A stretch of DNA of 64,000 bases from Accumulibacter sp. (GTDB lineage: Bacteria > Pseudomonadota > Gammaproteobacteria > Burkholderiales > Rhodocyclaceae). The DNA is taken from positions 186,001-250,000 of the forward strand of contig NZ_JAPUVI010000022.1 in the NCBI RefSeq assembly GCF_029255285.1, written 5' to 3'. Positions 46,281 through 56,331 of the stretch are shown piece by piece; within the stretch, counting starts at the first letter, position 1; every line of letters starts with the position of its first letter. A program made the translations under genes and the position numbers. The notes beneath the pieces are model-generated. The model was not told the origin of the DNA, made no database searches, and saw only the letters and a program-made list of their open reading frames with translations.

Positions 46281-49200
46281 GGTAGCAGCGTGATGTAGCG
46301 CTTGGCCACGAAGCCCGTGCTAGCCGGCTGCTCGATGGCATACCAGGTGCCGAATTCACCGATCACCCGTACCGACGTTCCGGTCGGCAGGCGGCCGCTG
46401 GCGCTGCTCGCCGTCGTCGGACGACTGCGTACCATCAGATCGTCGCGTACCGTCGCCACCACGCCGTTGCGGCGCAGGGGTGTCACCGCGAAATCGTTCT
46501 GGTCGGGGACGTCAGCGCGGCCAAGGTTGATATTGGCGTTGGGCGGGCGCGTCGGATCGCGGGATCCGGCGAGCGGCCGGCCGATGGCGGCAAGAATTTC
46601 GTCTTCCGATCCCAGTGGACCGAGCGCCGCGTCGATGCCGGCCGCCGCCGGGAAGGTCGGCCCGGCGCCGAGCAAGCCACGCAAGTAGACGACGTGGGCC
46701 GGCAGCGGCGACGGAGGCGGTGAGGCCAGCGGTGCATGGCGTGCCGCCAGCAAGGCAATCTTGAGCTGGGCGGCAACCGGTGGCAGCAGCAGGAGATCGG
46801 CCAGTTGCGGCATGACGAAGTTCATGTCGACGTGCGGCGCGGCCAGTGCGCAACTGCCGAAGCGCGCCAGTTCGGTCATGAACCGGCCACGACGCGCCGG
46901 GTTGTACTGCATCCATACCTGCTCGAGAGTGATCGCCACGCGCATGTTTCCGGTACTCGTCGGGTCGGCGGTCACGCGGCTGAACAGTTGATTGACCTGC
47001 GCAACGTTGCCGGCGATCACCGCCAGGGCGCTGTCGATCTGGGCGGCCGACGAGTGGTTCTCCATGTACAGGACGAACACCCGGTCGGCCAGTTCGCCGA
47101 GTTGGCGGATGGCCTCGCCACTGCCCCAGTAGTGATTGGCCGCCAGATCGTAGAGCGGCTGAATGACGGCTTCGCGCCAGGTATCGGTAGCCACCGCGCC
47201 CAGATGCGTCGATCGCCCGGCGCCGATGCGGCGCAACATCGCATCGCGGCAGGCATGCGTCCCGGCCACCTGGTCGCGTGCCCAGCACTCGAGTACGGCC
47301 CGCAGGCAACCGGTCGGTTCGGTCCCGAATTCGACGTACACCAGCTTGTCGGCCACCAGATCGGGGTCGCCGGGGACGCTCAGACCGATGTCGGTCGACC
47401 CGGGGCGAAGGAAAGTCGTTTGCGACGGCGCGAACGACGCATCGGCGCCGAGCACCGTGGCCCCCGGGCCGGCCATCTTCGCCACCACGTCACGCAGGCT
47501 GGGGTCGGCGGCCAACGCCGCGTTGACGTCGGCGGCGGCGTCGGCCGGCAAGGCGCGCAAGGCCGAGCCAACGGCATGCGAGTTGGTCAGGCAGGCATCA
47601 AGAACGATTCGGCGCTGCGTCGGATCGCCGCTCATCAGGCCGGTCAGGGCGCTCATCAGGGCCGTCGTGTTGGCACCCGCGGTGCCACTCGTGCCCAGGG
47701 CGTCGACGGTCATCGCCGCACCCGCGCTACCGGCCAGATTGAGCACCGTCGCGTTGCCGTGGCCGCCGATCAGCGCCTGGTAAATCCGGCCATTGATCCC
47801 GTAGCGTGCCGCCACCGGAGCCAGTTGCGACTGATAGCCACCCACCGTCGCGTGCCCTTCGATGACGATGGTCAGGATGTCGGTACTGCTCACCATGTCC
47901 TGCAGGCCGAGATTGCGATGGAAGGCCCCGTTGTCGTCGACCGCCGGGTAGAGCACGACCGTCAGGGGTCGCCGCAAGGGCGACCAGGGCGACTGGGCCA
48001 GTTGCGGGTAGGCTTCGTTGCCGACCAGACCGTCCAGCGTCCCCTTGGTGAAATGGTGGAAAGTTCGCGCATAGGTGATCCGGCCGTGATAGGTATGCGG
48101 CAGGGCGCCTTCGCGACGCAGGGCGAGGAAGGATTCGACTTCGCTGCCGTCATTGGCCGACAGGACCGGCGTGCAGGTCGTCAGATAGCTGATGAAGTTG
48201 CCCAGTTCGGGCATCGCCGGATCGACGAGCTTTTCGAACGGCCCCTTGCTCGCCGCCGGATTCGGCGGCGCACGCATGACCAGCGACAGGTTGGCCGCCG
48301 GCCAGGCGGCTTCCAAAGTCGTCAGGTCGCGCCCCCAGCTCTCGGCCTCGTTGATGTTGCTCGTCGAACGCAACCAAGCGGTGTGGTCGGTCGCCGCGCC
48401 TTCGGCGTATTTCTCGAGCGGCGCGTAGATCGCCGGAATGCCTTTGCCGATGATGTCGCCGACCCTGAGATCGCCAGCCCCGGCCACGACGTTCGGGCGC
48501 TCGGCAAAACGATCGAGCTCGCGGAACGCCGCCAGTGCCGCCGCGTCGGCCTGCAAGGCCGGGCTCGTCGCCCAGTCGAGCTGACTGTCGGTGAGCATCG
48601 AGAAGCCGGACAGCGTCATCGCCCGGATACTCGCCGGCGTCTCCGAGGTCTGCGCCGGCGTGCGCGTCACCGCCGGCCAGCGCAGGACGATCGGGTCGCC
48701 AGCGCTCTGCTGCTGAGCGACGTGCGCCAGTTCGTGAGCGATCAGATCCTGGCCTTCGGGCGTGTCCGGCCGGTACTTGCCCTGCGCAAAAGCGATGTGA
48801 TCCCCCACCGTGAAGGCGTCGGCCGCCAGCCGATCCGCCTCACGGGCGGCCGCCAGACCGCTGTGGATGCGCACACGCGACAGATCGGCCCGCATGCGCT
48901 GCTCAAAGTAGCCGCGCGTCGGTAGGTCAAGCTCGATGCCAGCGCCCAGACGGTCGACCACGCTCTCGTCAACCGCAGTCGGCAGGGCTGGCGCAGCCTC
49001 CGCGGCGCGGCGCGGCATCACCGACTGCTTGGGCGCCACGGACATCATCGGCGGCGCTTGTGACGAGGAACTCGCCGCGACCGGCATGGAACACATCAAG
49101 GCCTTTTCGTCGCTGACCACCTGATTGTTCTTGTCCAGCGTCTCGATCGACGGCGGCGCCGAGTCGCCCGTCACCACACCTTTCATGGCGTCGCCATCGA

Positions 49201-52200
49201 GCTTGGGCTGCTCGACCTTGATCGCGTCGGCAGGCTTCTCGGGCCGGATCTTGCCGCTCTTCGAGTTGTAGCCCAGACTGCCCGACGCCTTGATGCCAAT
49301 CGGCAACTTGTAGTTGGCTTCAGCCAGCGTCCAGTCCTTCTTCCACACCGTAACGGTGTCGACCAAAAGGTTGAGGCGGGCCGACACTTCGCCGAACAGA
49401 CGGAACTTCAGTTCCGGCGAAATGTCGAGATCCAGCGTGTTGGTGATGTCCAGCCCCTTGGCTCGACTGTAGGTGAATTCGGACTTCGCCGAAAGCACGG
49501 GTTTGTCGGCCGGGATGCCGGCCGTCGCTTCGGCGCCGACACTGCCGACCAGTTCGGCCACCGCCGCACCGAAGATCAGATTGATCTTGGCATCGGCGCC
49601 GAAGCCGGCATCGGCATAGACCGCGAAAGTCCCGCCGCCGCCGATTTCGAGCGTCTGGAAATCCGCCTTGGCCGGATCGAATTCCTTGATTTCGATGGTG
49701 ATTCCGGTCAGCTTTGCGGGCCCGACGCTGGCATGCGCCTTGGCCGAGATCGAGGCCGAGAAGGTGATGCCGACGCTCACCGAACCGACCGCAAAACCGA
49801 GCCCCGGCAGCGGCACCGGCGGCGTCGAAAAGGTCTTGTTGAAAAACTCGCCGCCGTCCTTGGGATACTTGCCGAAGACCTCGAAGTCCTTGGTCTTCAG
49901 ATTACCGCCGACGCGCACCGAGCCGTCCGGCAACAAGCGCAGCTTCAGCGTGCCGTCCAGCTTGTCCTTGATGAACTCGGCCTTGATGTCGGCCGCGCCG
50001 AACACTTTGAAGTCCTTGCCCGCGCCCTTGTCGCCGCGCACACCGGTTTTCTCGTCGACCGTGGCGTTGGTGACGCCCGCCGTGACCTTGCCGTCGAGCG
50101 GACCTTTCTTGACGCTGAATTCGCCTTCGACGAGCACCGAACCGTCATCATAGCTGAACTTCAGCTTGGCGCCGCTGAGCCCCGGCAACTTGGGCGTGAC
50201 ATCGCCACTGGCGGCGACTTTCCAGCCCTTGTCGCCCTGCGTGACGCTGACCGTGATGTCGGCCTTCTCGACTCCCGGCACCTTCTCGTCGATGCCGAGC
50301 TTGCCGGTGATCTGCAGCGTGTCCTTGCCGTAGCCGACGGTCAGCGATGCGCTCTTGAGGCCGGGAATGTCCGGCTCCACACTGCCGGTCGCGGTAAACA
50401 AGGACTCGGCGTAGGCCGCCTTGAGCGTCGCCGACTTGATCCCCTTGACCTTGTCCGGATTGGTGATACCCAGCGTGCCGCCGCCGAAGAAGCCCTTGCT
50501 GCTAGAGTAGCCGAGGTCGACGGTGGCCAGATCGAACAGCTTGCGGTCGGCGGTCAGCGTCCCCTTGGCGACGAGTTCGGGCCCCTTCGGCCCGGCCTTG
50601 ACGGTCACCGAGAGGATGCCGGCGCCCAGACCGGCGATCGTGAAGCTGATCGAGCCGTCGGCACCCAAGCCTTGCGTCGCGAAGAAGAGCGTCAGACTGA
50701 CATCGTCTATGGTCAGACCGGGAACCGGCAGCTTGCCTTTCAACTGCTCGATGGAGAAGGTATGTTCGAAGGCGAAATCGTCGCCGCGCCAGCGCACCGG
50801 AATCGGCACGCCGGAGATCAAGGGGTGAGTCGTGGTCAGGGTTCCGTCGACGCTGAGTTTGCCGCGCACGAAAGCGAGCTCGCCGAAGCTGACCGGGCTG
50901 GCGCCTTCGACTTCGACTTGCGGCGGCGACAGGCTCGACAGTGCGCCGGCGTATTTTTTGCCTGAAACGCTGTTCAGGGTGCTCTGGAACGTGGTTCCCT
51001 TGTTCGCCTTGACGCCCTTCGGCAAATCCCAGGAGCCCTTCAGCTCGCCGACACTGCCGGTATGGTCCTTGTCGAGGTCGGCCGTCAGCGTGATCGACTT
51101 GAGTTCGATCCCGGCCAGGCGACCGCTGTCGATCAAGGTGACCGTCTTCTTGTTGCGCGGAAAGGCGTCGATGAAGCCCTGGCCGGTGTAGGAGTAGAGC
51201 GCGAAACGCGTCTTGTCGTTGCCGTCGTCCTTCGCCGGGCGCTTCTCGTCCTGCAGCCAGATCAGGTGCTTGCCCTCGCTAATCTGCTGGCGGCTCCAGA
51301 ACTGCGCCGTCTTCTCGGGGTTCTTGCCCTCGCCGCCGCCTTCCACGGTCTTGAAGTCGACGTCGTTCTCGTCGAGATACTTCTTTACCAGCGCGTCGCC
51401 GGTATTCTTGTCCACGGCACCGAGGTACACCTTCACGTTGGCGTAGATCACGGCGCGCAACTGCGAACCGACGTTCGTGTTGTGCGCTCCGGTCAACAAC
51501 TCGTAGTTGTCGAAGGCATCGGCGCCGCCGAGTTGCACTTCAACGATGTGGTCGACCTGCAGGGGCGACTTCAGCCAGCTCCCGTCCGGCGTCCATGTCG
51601 GAACCTTGAGTTGCTCGATGAGCTCGCCCTCGGTGCCCGAGAGGCTCTTCTCCTGCGCTCCGTAGAAGGTCAGCGTCTGGCGACCGCCACCGACCTGGAA
51701 GCCGATCGCCGCGTAGTAGGCGGCGAGATCGAGTTTTTCTTTCCACTTCTTGACCTGCTCGGTCTGGAAAGGCGGCGTCTTGCGGTCGTAGCCCTTGGGG
51801 CGACGCAACGACTTACCGGCCAGCTTTTTGTAGAGATCGGCATGCCGCGCCTTGATCGCGGGCAGCTTCAGCGTTTCCAGCGCCGGCCGCGCCGCCTTGT
51901 CCTTCGCCGGATCGATGGCATCGCTGGCAATGTCGTTGGCGTCCTTGTACTTCGGATTGTCGGGCTTGCGGCGCACGACGTTGCTCACCGCCATGGAATC
52001 GTTCTGCAGCACGTGCGCCAGTTCGTGCGCCAGCAACGTCCGGCCCGACGACGTTGCCGGCTGGTACTCGCCGGCCGCGAAAGCGACGTGGTTGCCCCAG
52101 GTAAAGGCACGCGCGCGCAACAGACGGGCCGCTTCGCCGGCGCTGTCGTCGGCATGGATGCGCACCTCGCTCAGATCCCGGCCCAGACGCTGCTCGAAGA

Positions 52201-52918
52201 AGGCGCGCGTGTCGGCGTCGAGCGGCACGCCGGCACCAAGGCGCGACAACAGTTCGGCCGCCGTCGCGGGAACGTTGCCGGCGGCTGGCCGATCGCGCGC
52301 CGCGGCGCTGGCTGCCGCCTGGCGCTTGACCAAGCCTTCGTCCGGCACCGCCGACGCCGCCGTCGCCGTCGGCGGGGGATTGGGCACCTGACCCGCACGC
52401 TTGCCGTCGGTAGCGGCCGCCGCATTCGCTGTTGGCACCGGTTTGGCCACCGGCACAGGCGTCGCCGGCGCCGTTGGCGAAACCTTGCCACCTCCCCCGC
52501 CCGACGCCGCACGCGGCTCCTGACGCTTGATCTGTTCGCCCGGCGAACGACCGGGAGCTACGCCGGCGCCAGACGCAACGGCCGGCTCGGGCTGGCGCAT
52601 CACGCGCTGGGCGATAGCGTCGGCCTCGCGCTCGACCGCGTCGCCCGGCTCGCTGACCGCGAGTTTGGCGCGTACGGCCAAACGGTCGAAGCGTTGCTGG
52701 CTACTGCCGGACGGTGCCGCCGAAGCGCCCTGGCTTGTGGCTGGCGAGCCCGCCCGGATTTGCGACGCCTGCCGGCCGACGACCGCCCCCGGCTCGACCG
52801 GACGCGCTTCAGGCGGTCTGGCGTCCGGCGCTTTCTGCCCACGTTCCGCCTGGCCGGTTTTGGCCGGTGGCGTGGCCGGTTTCTTGAAGTCCGCGGCGGG
52901 TGGAGCGGCGGCAGGCAT
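46277..52918 (-). CDS. Giant eCIS-associated protein with two DUF4157 domains, HNH-like and caspase-like motifs
   Basis: This 2213-residue protein closes the contractile-injection operon. Order: Pro/Ala-rich disordered N-terminus; DUF4157 no. 1 (about 225-305; HELAH at 298-302), the eCIS-core domain found on injection-system cargo; an HNH-like nuclease motif (LQVDHIVEVQLGG, His457, then DNYELL and HNTNVGS); about 600 residues of Gly/Lys-rich beta repeats; a low-complexity link; DUF4157 no. 2 (about 1320-1400; HELAH at 1395-1399); a region with a caspase/CHAT-like pair, His1720 in IGGHGNATVLNL and Cys1776 in IVLDACLTNS; and an SH3-like end (VRSRPTTASSASGRLPTG). The activities are inferred from motifs. 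The gene looks like two cargo proteins joined end to end. Its start lies 15 bases after the previous stop. Confidence 0.8.
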   Translation of the reverse strand: MPAAAPPAADFKKPATPPAKTGQAERGQKAPDARPPEARPVEPGAVVGRQASQIRAGSPATSQGASAAPSGSSQQRFDRLAVRAKLAVSEPGDAVEREADAIAQRVMRQPEPAVASGAGVAPGRSPGEQIKRQEPRAASGGGGGKVSPTAPATPVPVAKPVPTANAAAATDGKRAGQVPNPPPTATAASAVPDEGLVKRQAAASAAARDRPAAGNVPATAAELLSRLGAGVPLDADTRAFFEQRLGRDLSEVRIHADDSAGEAARLLRARAFTWGNHVAFAAGEYQPATSSGRTLLAHELAHVLQNDSMAVSNVVRRKPDNPKYKDANDIASDAIDPAKDKAARPALETLKLPAIKARHADLYKKLAGKSLRRPKGYDRKTPPFQTEQVKKWKEKLDLAAYYAAIGFQVGGGRQTLTFYGAQEKSLSGTEGELIEQLKVPTWTPDGSWLKSPLQVDHIVEVQLGGADAFDNYELLTGAHNTNVGSQLRAVIYANVKVYLGAVDKNTGDALVKKYLDENDVDFKTVEGGGEGKNPEKTAQFWSRQQISEGKHLIWLQDEKRPAKDDGNDKTRFALYSYTGQGFIDAFPRNKKTVTLIDSGRLAGIELKSITLTADLDKDHTGSVGELKGSWDLPKGVKANKGTTFQSTLNSVSGKKYAGALSSLSPPQVEVEGASPVSFGELAFVRGKLSVDGTLTTTHPLISGVPIPVRWRGDDFAFEHTFSIEQLKGKLPVPGLTIDDVSLTLFFATQGLGADGSISFTIAGLGAGILSVTVKAGPKGPELVAKGTLTADRKLFDLATVDLGYSSSKGFFGGGTLGITNPDKVKGIKSATLKAAYAESLFTATGSVEPDIPGLKSASLTVGYGKDTLQITGKLGIDEKVPGVEKADITVSVTQGDKGWKVAASGDVTPKLPGLSGAKLKFSYDDGSVLVEGEFSVKKGPLDGKVTAGVTNATVDEKTGVRGDKGAGKDFKVFGAADIKAEFIKDKLDGTLKLRLLPDGSVRVGGNLKTKDFEVFGKYPKDGGEFFNKTFSTPPVPLPGLGFAVGSVSVGITFSASISAKAHASVGPAKLTGITIEIKEFDPAKADFQTLEIGGGGTFAVYADAGFGADAKINLIFGAAVAELVGSVGAEATAGIPADKPVLSAKSEFTYSRAKGLDITNTLDLDISPELKFRLFGEVSARLNLLVDTVTVWKKDWTLAEANYKLPIGIKASGSLGYNSKSGKIRPEKPADAIKVEQPKLDGDAMKGVVTGDSAPPSIETLDKNNQVVSDEKALMCSMPVAASSSSQAPPMMSVAPKQSVMPRRAAEAAPALPTAVDESVVDRLGAGIELDLPTRGYFEQRMRADLSRVRIHSGLAAAREADRLAADAFTVGDHIAFAQGKYRPDTPEGQDLIAHELAHVAQQQSAGDPIVLRWPAVTRTPAQTSETPASIRAMTLSGFSMLTDSQLDWATSPALQADAAALAAFRELDRFAERPNVVAGAGDLRVGDIIGKGIPAIYAPLEKYAEGAATDHTAWLRSTSNINEAESWGRDLTTLEAAWPAANLSLVMRAPPNPAASKGPFEKLVDPAMPELGNFISYLTTCTPVLSANDGSEVESFLALRREGALPHTYHGRITYARTFHHFTKGTLDGLVGNEAYPQLAQSPWSPLRRPLTVVLYPAVDDNGAFHRNLGLQDMVSSTDILTIVIEGHATVGGYQSQLAPVAARYGINGRIYQALIGGHGNATVLNLAGSAGAAMTVDALGTSGTAGANTTALMSALTGLMSGDPTQRRIVLDACLTNSHAVGSALRALPADAAADVNAALAADPSLRDVVAKMAGPGATVLGADASFAPSQTTFLRPGSTDIGLSVPGDPDLVADKLVYVEFGTEPTGCLRAVLECWARDQVAGTHACRDAMLRRIGAGRSTHLGAVATDTWREAVIQPLYDLAANHYWGSGEAIRQLGELADRVFVLYMENHSSAAQIDSALAVIAGNVAQVNQLFSRVTADPTSTGNMRVAITLEQVWMQYNPARRGRFMTELARFGSCALAAPHVDMNFVMPQLADLLLLPPVAAQLKIALLAARHAPLASPPPSPLPAHVVYLRGLLGAGPTFPAAAGIDAALGPLGSEDEILAAIGRPLAGSRDPTRPPNANINLGRADVPDQNDFAVTPLRRNGVVATVRDDLMVRSRPTTASSASGRLPTGTSVRVIGEFGTWYAIEQPASTGFVAKRYITLLP

Positions 52919-52933
52919 CGTTCCCGGCCCCCG

Positions 52934-55900
52934 TCAACCGGCGTTGAGTTCGAAGAAGATCACCTCGTCGTAATCGTTCGCGACGAGGCCGATCTCGGTG
53001 AGCTGCCCGCGGTCGTGCGCGTTGATTTCCTGGACCACCTGGCGCGCCGCGGCCGGCGCAGGCCTGCCGGCCGCCACCAGTGCCTCGACAACCGCCTTCA
53101 GCCGCTCCGGAGCGCCGGCATCCGGCGCGGCCTTGGTCGTCGCCAAGGTGACGCCGCGCACCGGCTGGTCGACGTTCAGCGAGGCGATGAAGTTGGCCAG
53201 CGCCGCCCCCTGCGGCGTGTTGTCGGCGAACTCCAGGGGACTGCGCGGCGCTTCCTTGTTCAGGTAATGATTCGGGGCATCCCAGTTGCCGTAGATGAGC
53301 AGCGCATTGCGCGTTTCGCCGGCCGCGGCGCTGACCACCAGCAAGCCACCGTCGAGAGCACCGTCGGCCAGCGGTGGCGGCGGTTGTGGAATCGCCGCCA
53401 GAGCACCCTCGCCCGCCGCCGGCGGCCGGGTCAGACTGGCGATCTGCTGCAACATGTTGCGCAGGCGGAAGTGATTCTGCCAACCCTGCCCGGTCGCCGG
53501 CGCGCTTTCCCATACGCGTCCGAGAACCACTTGCGGCGCCGGTGCCGCCAGGCGCCACATCGCCAGCACGCGTTCGGCCGATTCTTCGGCAAAGCTGCTC
53601 TCGTCACGGAAGCGCAGGATCCCCACGCGCTGGAACTTGAACCGTGCAAGGTTCTCGGGGTCGCCCTTGTCGAGCGCCGCCTTGAGAAGTTCGAAATCCT
53701 TGAGCGTTTCCAGCCGCAGATGCCAGACCTGGAAAGCCTCGACCGCCGGAACGACGAGCGGCGCGCAGACCGGTCCGCACAGGTGCGTGCGCGCCCGGCG
53801 GAACATCACCCAGTCCTGCACGGCGCGTACCTGCTGCGCCGCCGGCAGGTCGAGCGTCGGGAACAGCCGGCGCCGCGCACGGGCCAGGAAAGCGGCGTCG
53901 TCGCTCACTTCGGCGATCGCCAGCAGCGTATTCATCACCGCTACGCCGAGTGCATCCGTCGCAGCGGGCATGCCGGCCAGCGCGCTCATGACGAGCAAAG
54001 GCTGGCGAGCTGCCAGCGTGGCGTCTCCGGACAAGCCGACGCCGCTGCTCGCCAGCGCCCGCACGACGTTCTGCAGCACCGCCTTCTTGGCCTCCGTCGA
54101 GTTGCTCACCGAGAGCACGGCGCGGCGCGGCGATTCCTGCCAATCGATGAACACCGGCGAATTCGACGGGTCATGCCGCTGATCGTCGAGAATGAAGCTG
54201 CCGGCATCACCGTCGCCCCGGCGCAGCAGCGTCAGGCGCAAGGTGCTGCGCCTGGCGTCGGGTTTCCGCGTTTCCGTTCCACCGACCATCGTACTGCTGG
54301 CGATCATGTCCATCTGCACCAGCAGTTCGACGTAGTCCTCGACGAACTTGCGCGACAGAACCGTCAGCTCGCCGGTCAGCGTCGCGACGGTGCCCCGACG
54401 ACCGGCAATCACCCGCAGTTCCGCCTTGACGTCGAGCGCCCCGCCAAGCCCCAGGTCGAAGGGGTCGCCGCCCACGTCGCCGGCCAGGTAGACACTGTAG
54501 CGACCGATTTCGAGCGCCAGCTTCTGCTCGCGCTTGAACTCGAGACCGGAGACCTCCTGCGGCTCGGCGGAGGTAGTCAGCGTCAGGCCGTAGCTGCCGT
54601 CGTCGCGCGTCTCGCTGCGCGCCATTCCGGAAAGAGTCAACGCCAGCAGCGGGTTGTCCACCCGATCGTAGGCCTTCTCCGCCACCTCCGCCGGCGCACC
54701 ACCGTAAGCGTTCTCGTCGGGCGCCGCCGCGGCCGCCGGAGCAGCCGGAGCCGGAGCCGGGGCCGCGTCGACCGCCGCGGCGGCTTCCGTCTTGCTCTCA
54801 AGCGAACCGAAGTCGAATACGGTCAGCGCGGCCGCCCGCATGTCGACCTGCCACCAGGTGCCGGCCGCCTGCCTCTGCAGGTCCACCACCTGACCGTCCG
54901 GAACGAAGATCTCGACCTCTTCGAACTCGCCGGGATGATCGATGCCGCGCGTCAGCGACAGGCGCTGCAGATGCTGCGCTTCGCTCAGCAGGTGGGCAAT
55001 CTCGTCGGCCCGCACGGCATGGTAGTGCAGGCGGACGCCCTCGCCGAACATGCGCGCCAGTTGTTCCTCGAGCGCCGTCTTGCCGGGCGAGACCGGCAGG
55101 TAACCGGCCGGCGGAAGTTCGACGAAGCCGGCGTTGATCAGCATGCGTTGTGCCGGCAGGGCACCCTTGCCGAGTTCCGCCTCGGCGAGCTGGCTGCTCA
55201 GATCGTAGAGCTCAGCGTAGGCCAGCTTCACTTCATTGGCCGCCTCCAGAGCGCCTTTCTTGCTCGGCTTGTCGCCGAAGGACTGGACGATCTTCTCGGC
55301 GCTGTCGCGATACCTTTTGTGCAGCGCCTCGAGTTCCTGGCGCGTCCTGTCGAGCAACAGGCGCAGTTCCGCGCAATCTTCGGCCGGCGTGACGACCGCG
55401 CTGCCGGCATCGAAAAGGCTGCTGAGCTGGCACTGAAACTGGAGGATCTGCGCCACGAAGACGTTCCACGGGCGCATCGCCAGGCGCCCCTGCCAATAGC
55501 CGCGCGCCTGTGTATCCATGCGCTCGCGCCGCCCGCTCCAGGCATCGAGAACGCGATTGACGCCGGCTTCACGCACCAGCAGTCCGATCACCACTTCATC
55601 GCGCCCATACAGGCCGGCCGGCTCGCACCAGATCCCGCTGGCCAGCCCCGCCGCGCTGAGCGCGTTCGCCGCCAGCCACGGCTCGGCGGCAAAGTAGGCC
55701 GATGCCACACGGTTGCGCAGATGCACATGCGAGGTCGCAACCGCGCTGCTCGCCGGCAACAGCAGCTTGATGGGACGCAGACGCAGAACGACGCCTTCGC
55801 GCCACCAGGGATGCCGCGCGTCGCTGGCGCAGGCGCTCTCGCACAATTTGCCGAAAACCGGCTCATTGCCACACTGCCCTTCGACCGGGCCGACGGTAAT

Positions 55901-56329
55901 CTCGTAGATCGCCAGCGCGGAGCTCTCCTTGACGCCACCCTTGTCGGTGGCCAGACAATCGGCGAGTTCGGCGTTGCCACTCGCCGGCGCTGGCGTCGCA
56001 CCGGCCAACAGATCGGCGATCGCCGTCTGCATTTCGGCGGTCGCGAGAACGAAATTGCCCGCCGCCGTAACCGCCAGCCCGGCGCCGACCCGCAGATCCG
56101 CCCCGCTGACGGCAATCCCCATCCCGTGTACGACACCCCAGCCGCCAGCCAGATTGGCCAGCCGGGTGCGCGTGCGGTGGTAATCCTGTTCGAGCGCAAA
56201 AGCATCGGCGCGCAGGAACTGCCCATCGAAGTAATGCAGGCGGGTCAGTGGGCTCGCCTGCTCGATGAAGGCGACGCCGTCTTTGACGCTAATCTCGACG
56301 GTCTCGCCGGTGATTTCGTTTTTGCCCAT
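52934..56329 (-). CDS. Large eCIS structural protein with tail-module N-terminus
   Basis: The 1131 residues begin with a module (RLHYFDGQFLRADAFALEQDYH, GGWGVVHGMGIAVSG, LRVGAGLAVTAAGNFVLA) that also starts the neighbouring protein encoded upstream. Residues 330-400 form a coiled coil, followed by an Ala/Pro linker near residue 530 and a long C-terminal part I cannot assign. Conserved-looking cysteine groups (CGNEPVFGKLCESAC, HLCGPVCAP) lie on both sides. Proteins with this start occur in phage-tail-like injection loci. A baseplate or spike-associated role is inferred from place and size. It starts two bases after the preceding gene's stop. Confidence 0.6.
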   Translation of the reverse strand: MGKNEITGETVEISVKDGVAFIEQASPLTRLHYFDGQFLRADAFALEQDYHRTRTRLANLAGGWGVVHGMGIAVSGADLRVGAGLAVTAAGNFVLATAEMQTAIADLLAGATPAPASGNAELADCLATDKGGVKESSALAIYEITVGPVEGQCGNEPVFGKLCESACASDARHPWWREGVVLRLRPIKLLLPASSAVATSHVHLRNRVASAYFAAEPWLAANALSAAGLASGIWCEPAGLYGRDEVVIGLLVREAGVNRVLDAWSGRRERMDTQARGYWQGRLAMRPWNVFVAQILQFQCQLSSLFDAGSAVVTPAEDCAELRLLLDRTRQELEALHKRYRDSAEKIVQSFGDKPSKKGALEAANEVKLAYAELYDLSSQLAEAELGKGALPAQRMLINAGFVELPPAGYLPVSPGKTALEEQLARMFGEGVRLHYHAVRADEIAHLLSEAQHLQRLSLTRGIDHPGEFEEVEIFVPDGQVVDLQRQAAGTWWQVDMRAAALTVFDFGSLESKTEAAAAVDAAPAPAPAAPAAAAAPDENAYGGAPAEVAEKAYDRVDNPLLALTLSGMARSETRDDGSYGLTLTTSAEPQEVSGLEFKREQKLALEIGRYSVYLAGDVGGDPFDLGLGGALDVKAELRVIAGRRGTVATLTGELTVLSRKFVEDYVELLVQMDMIASSTMVGGTETRKPDARRSTLRLTLLRRGDGDAGSFILDDQRHDPSNSPVFIDWQESPRRAVLSVSNSTEAKKAVLQNVVRALASSGVGLSGDATLAARQPLLVMSALAGMPAATDALGVAVMNTLLAIAEVSDDAAFLARARRRLFPTLDLPAAQQVRAVQDWVMFRRARTHLCGPVCAPLVVPAVEAFQVWHLRLETLKDFELLKAALDKGDPENLARFKFQRVGILRFRDESSFAEESAERVLAMWRLAAPAPQVVLGRVWESAPATGQGWQNHFRLRNMLQQIASLTRPPAAGEGALAAIPQPPPPLADGALDGGLLVVSAAAGETRNALLIYGNWDAPNHYLNKEAPRSPLEFADNTPQGAALANFIASLNVDQPVRGVTLATTKAAPDAGAPERLKAVVEALVAAGRPAPAAARQVVQEINAHDRGQLTEIGLVANDYDEVIFFELNAG

Positions 56330-56331
56330 GA

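Noticed and set aside
46736-48925. A 729-codon plus-strand open frame opposite the DUF4157 gene
   Set aside because: It shows the same antisense effect: Arg/His/Gln-rich translation, no family resemblance and no ribosome-binding site.
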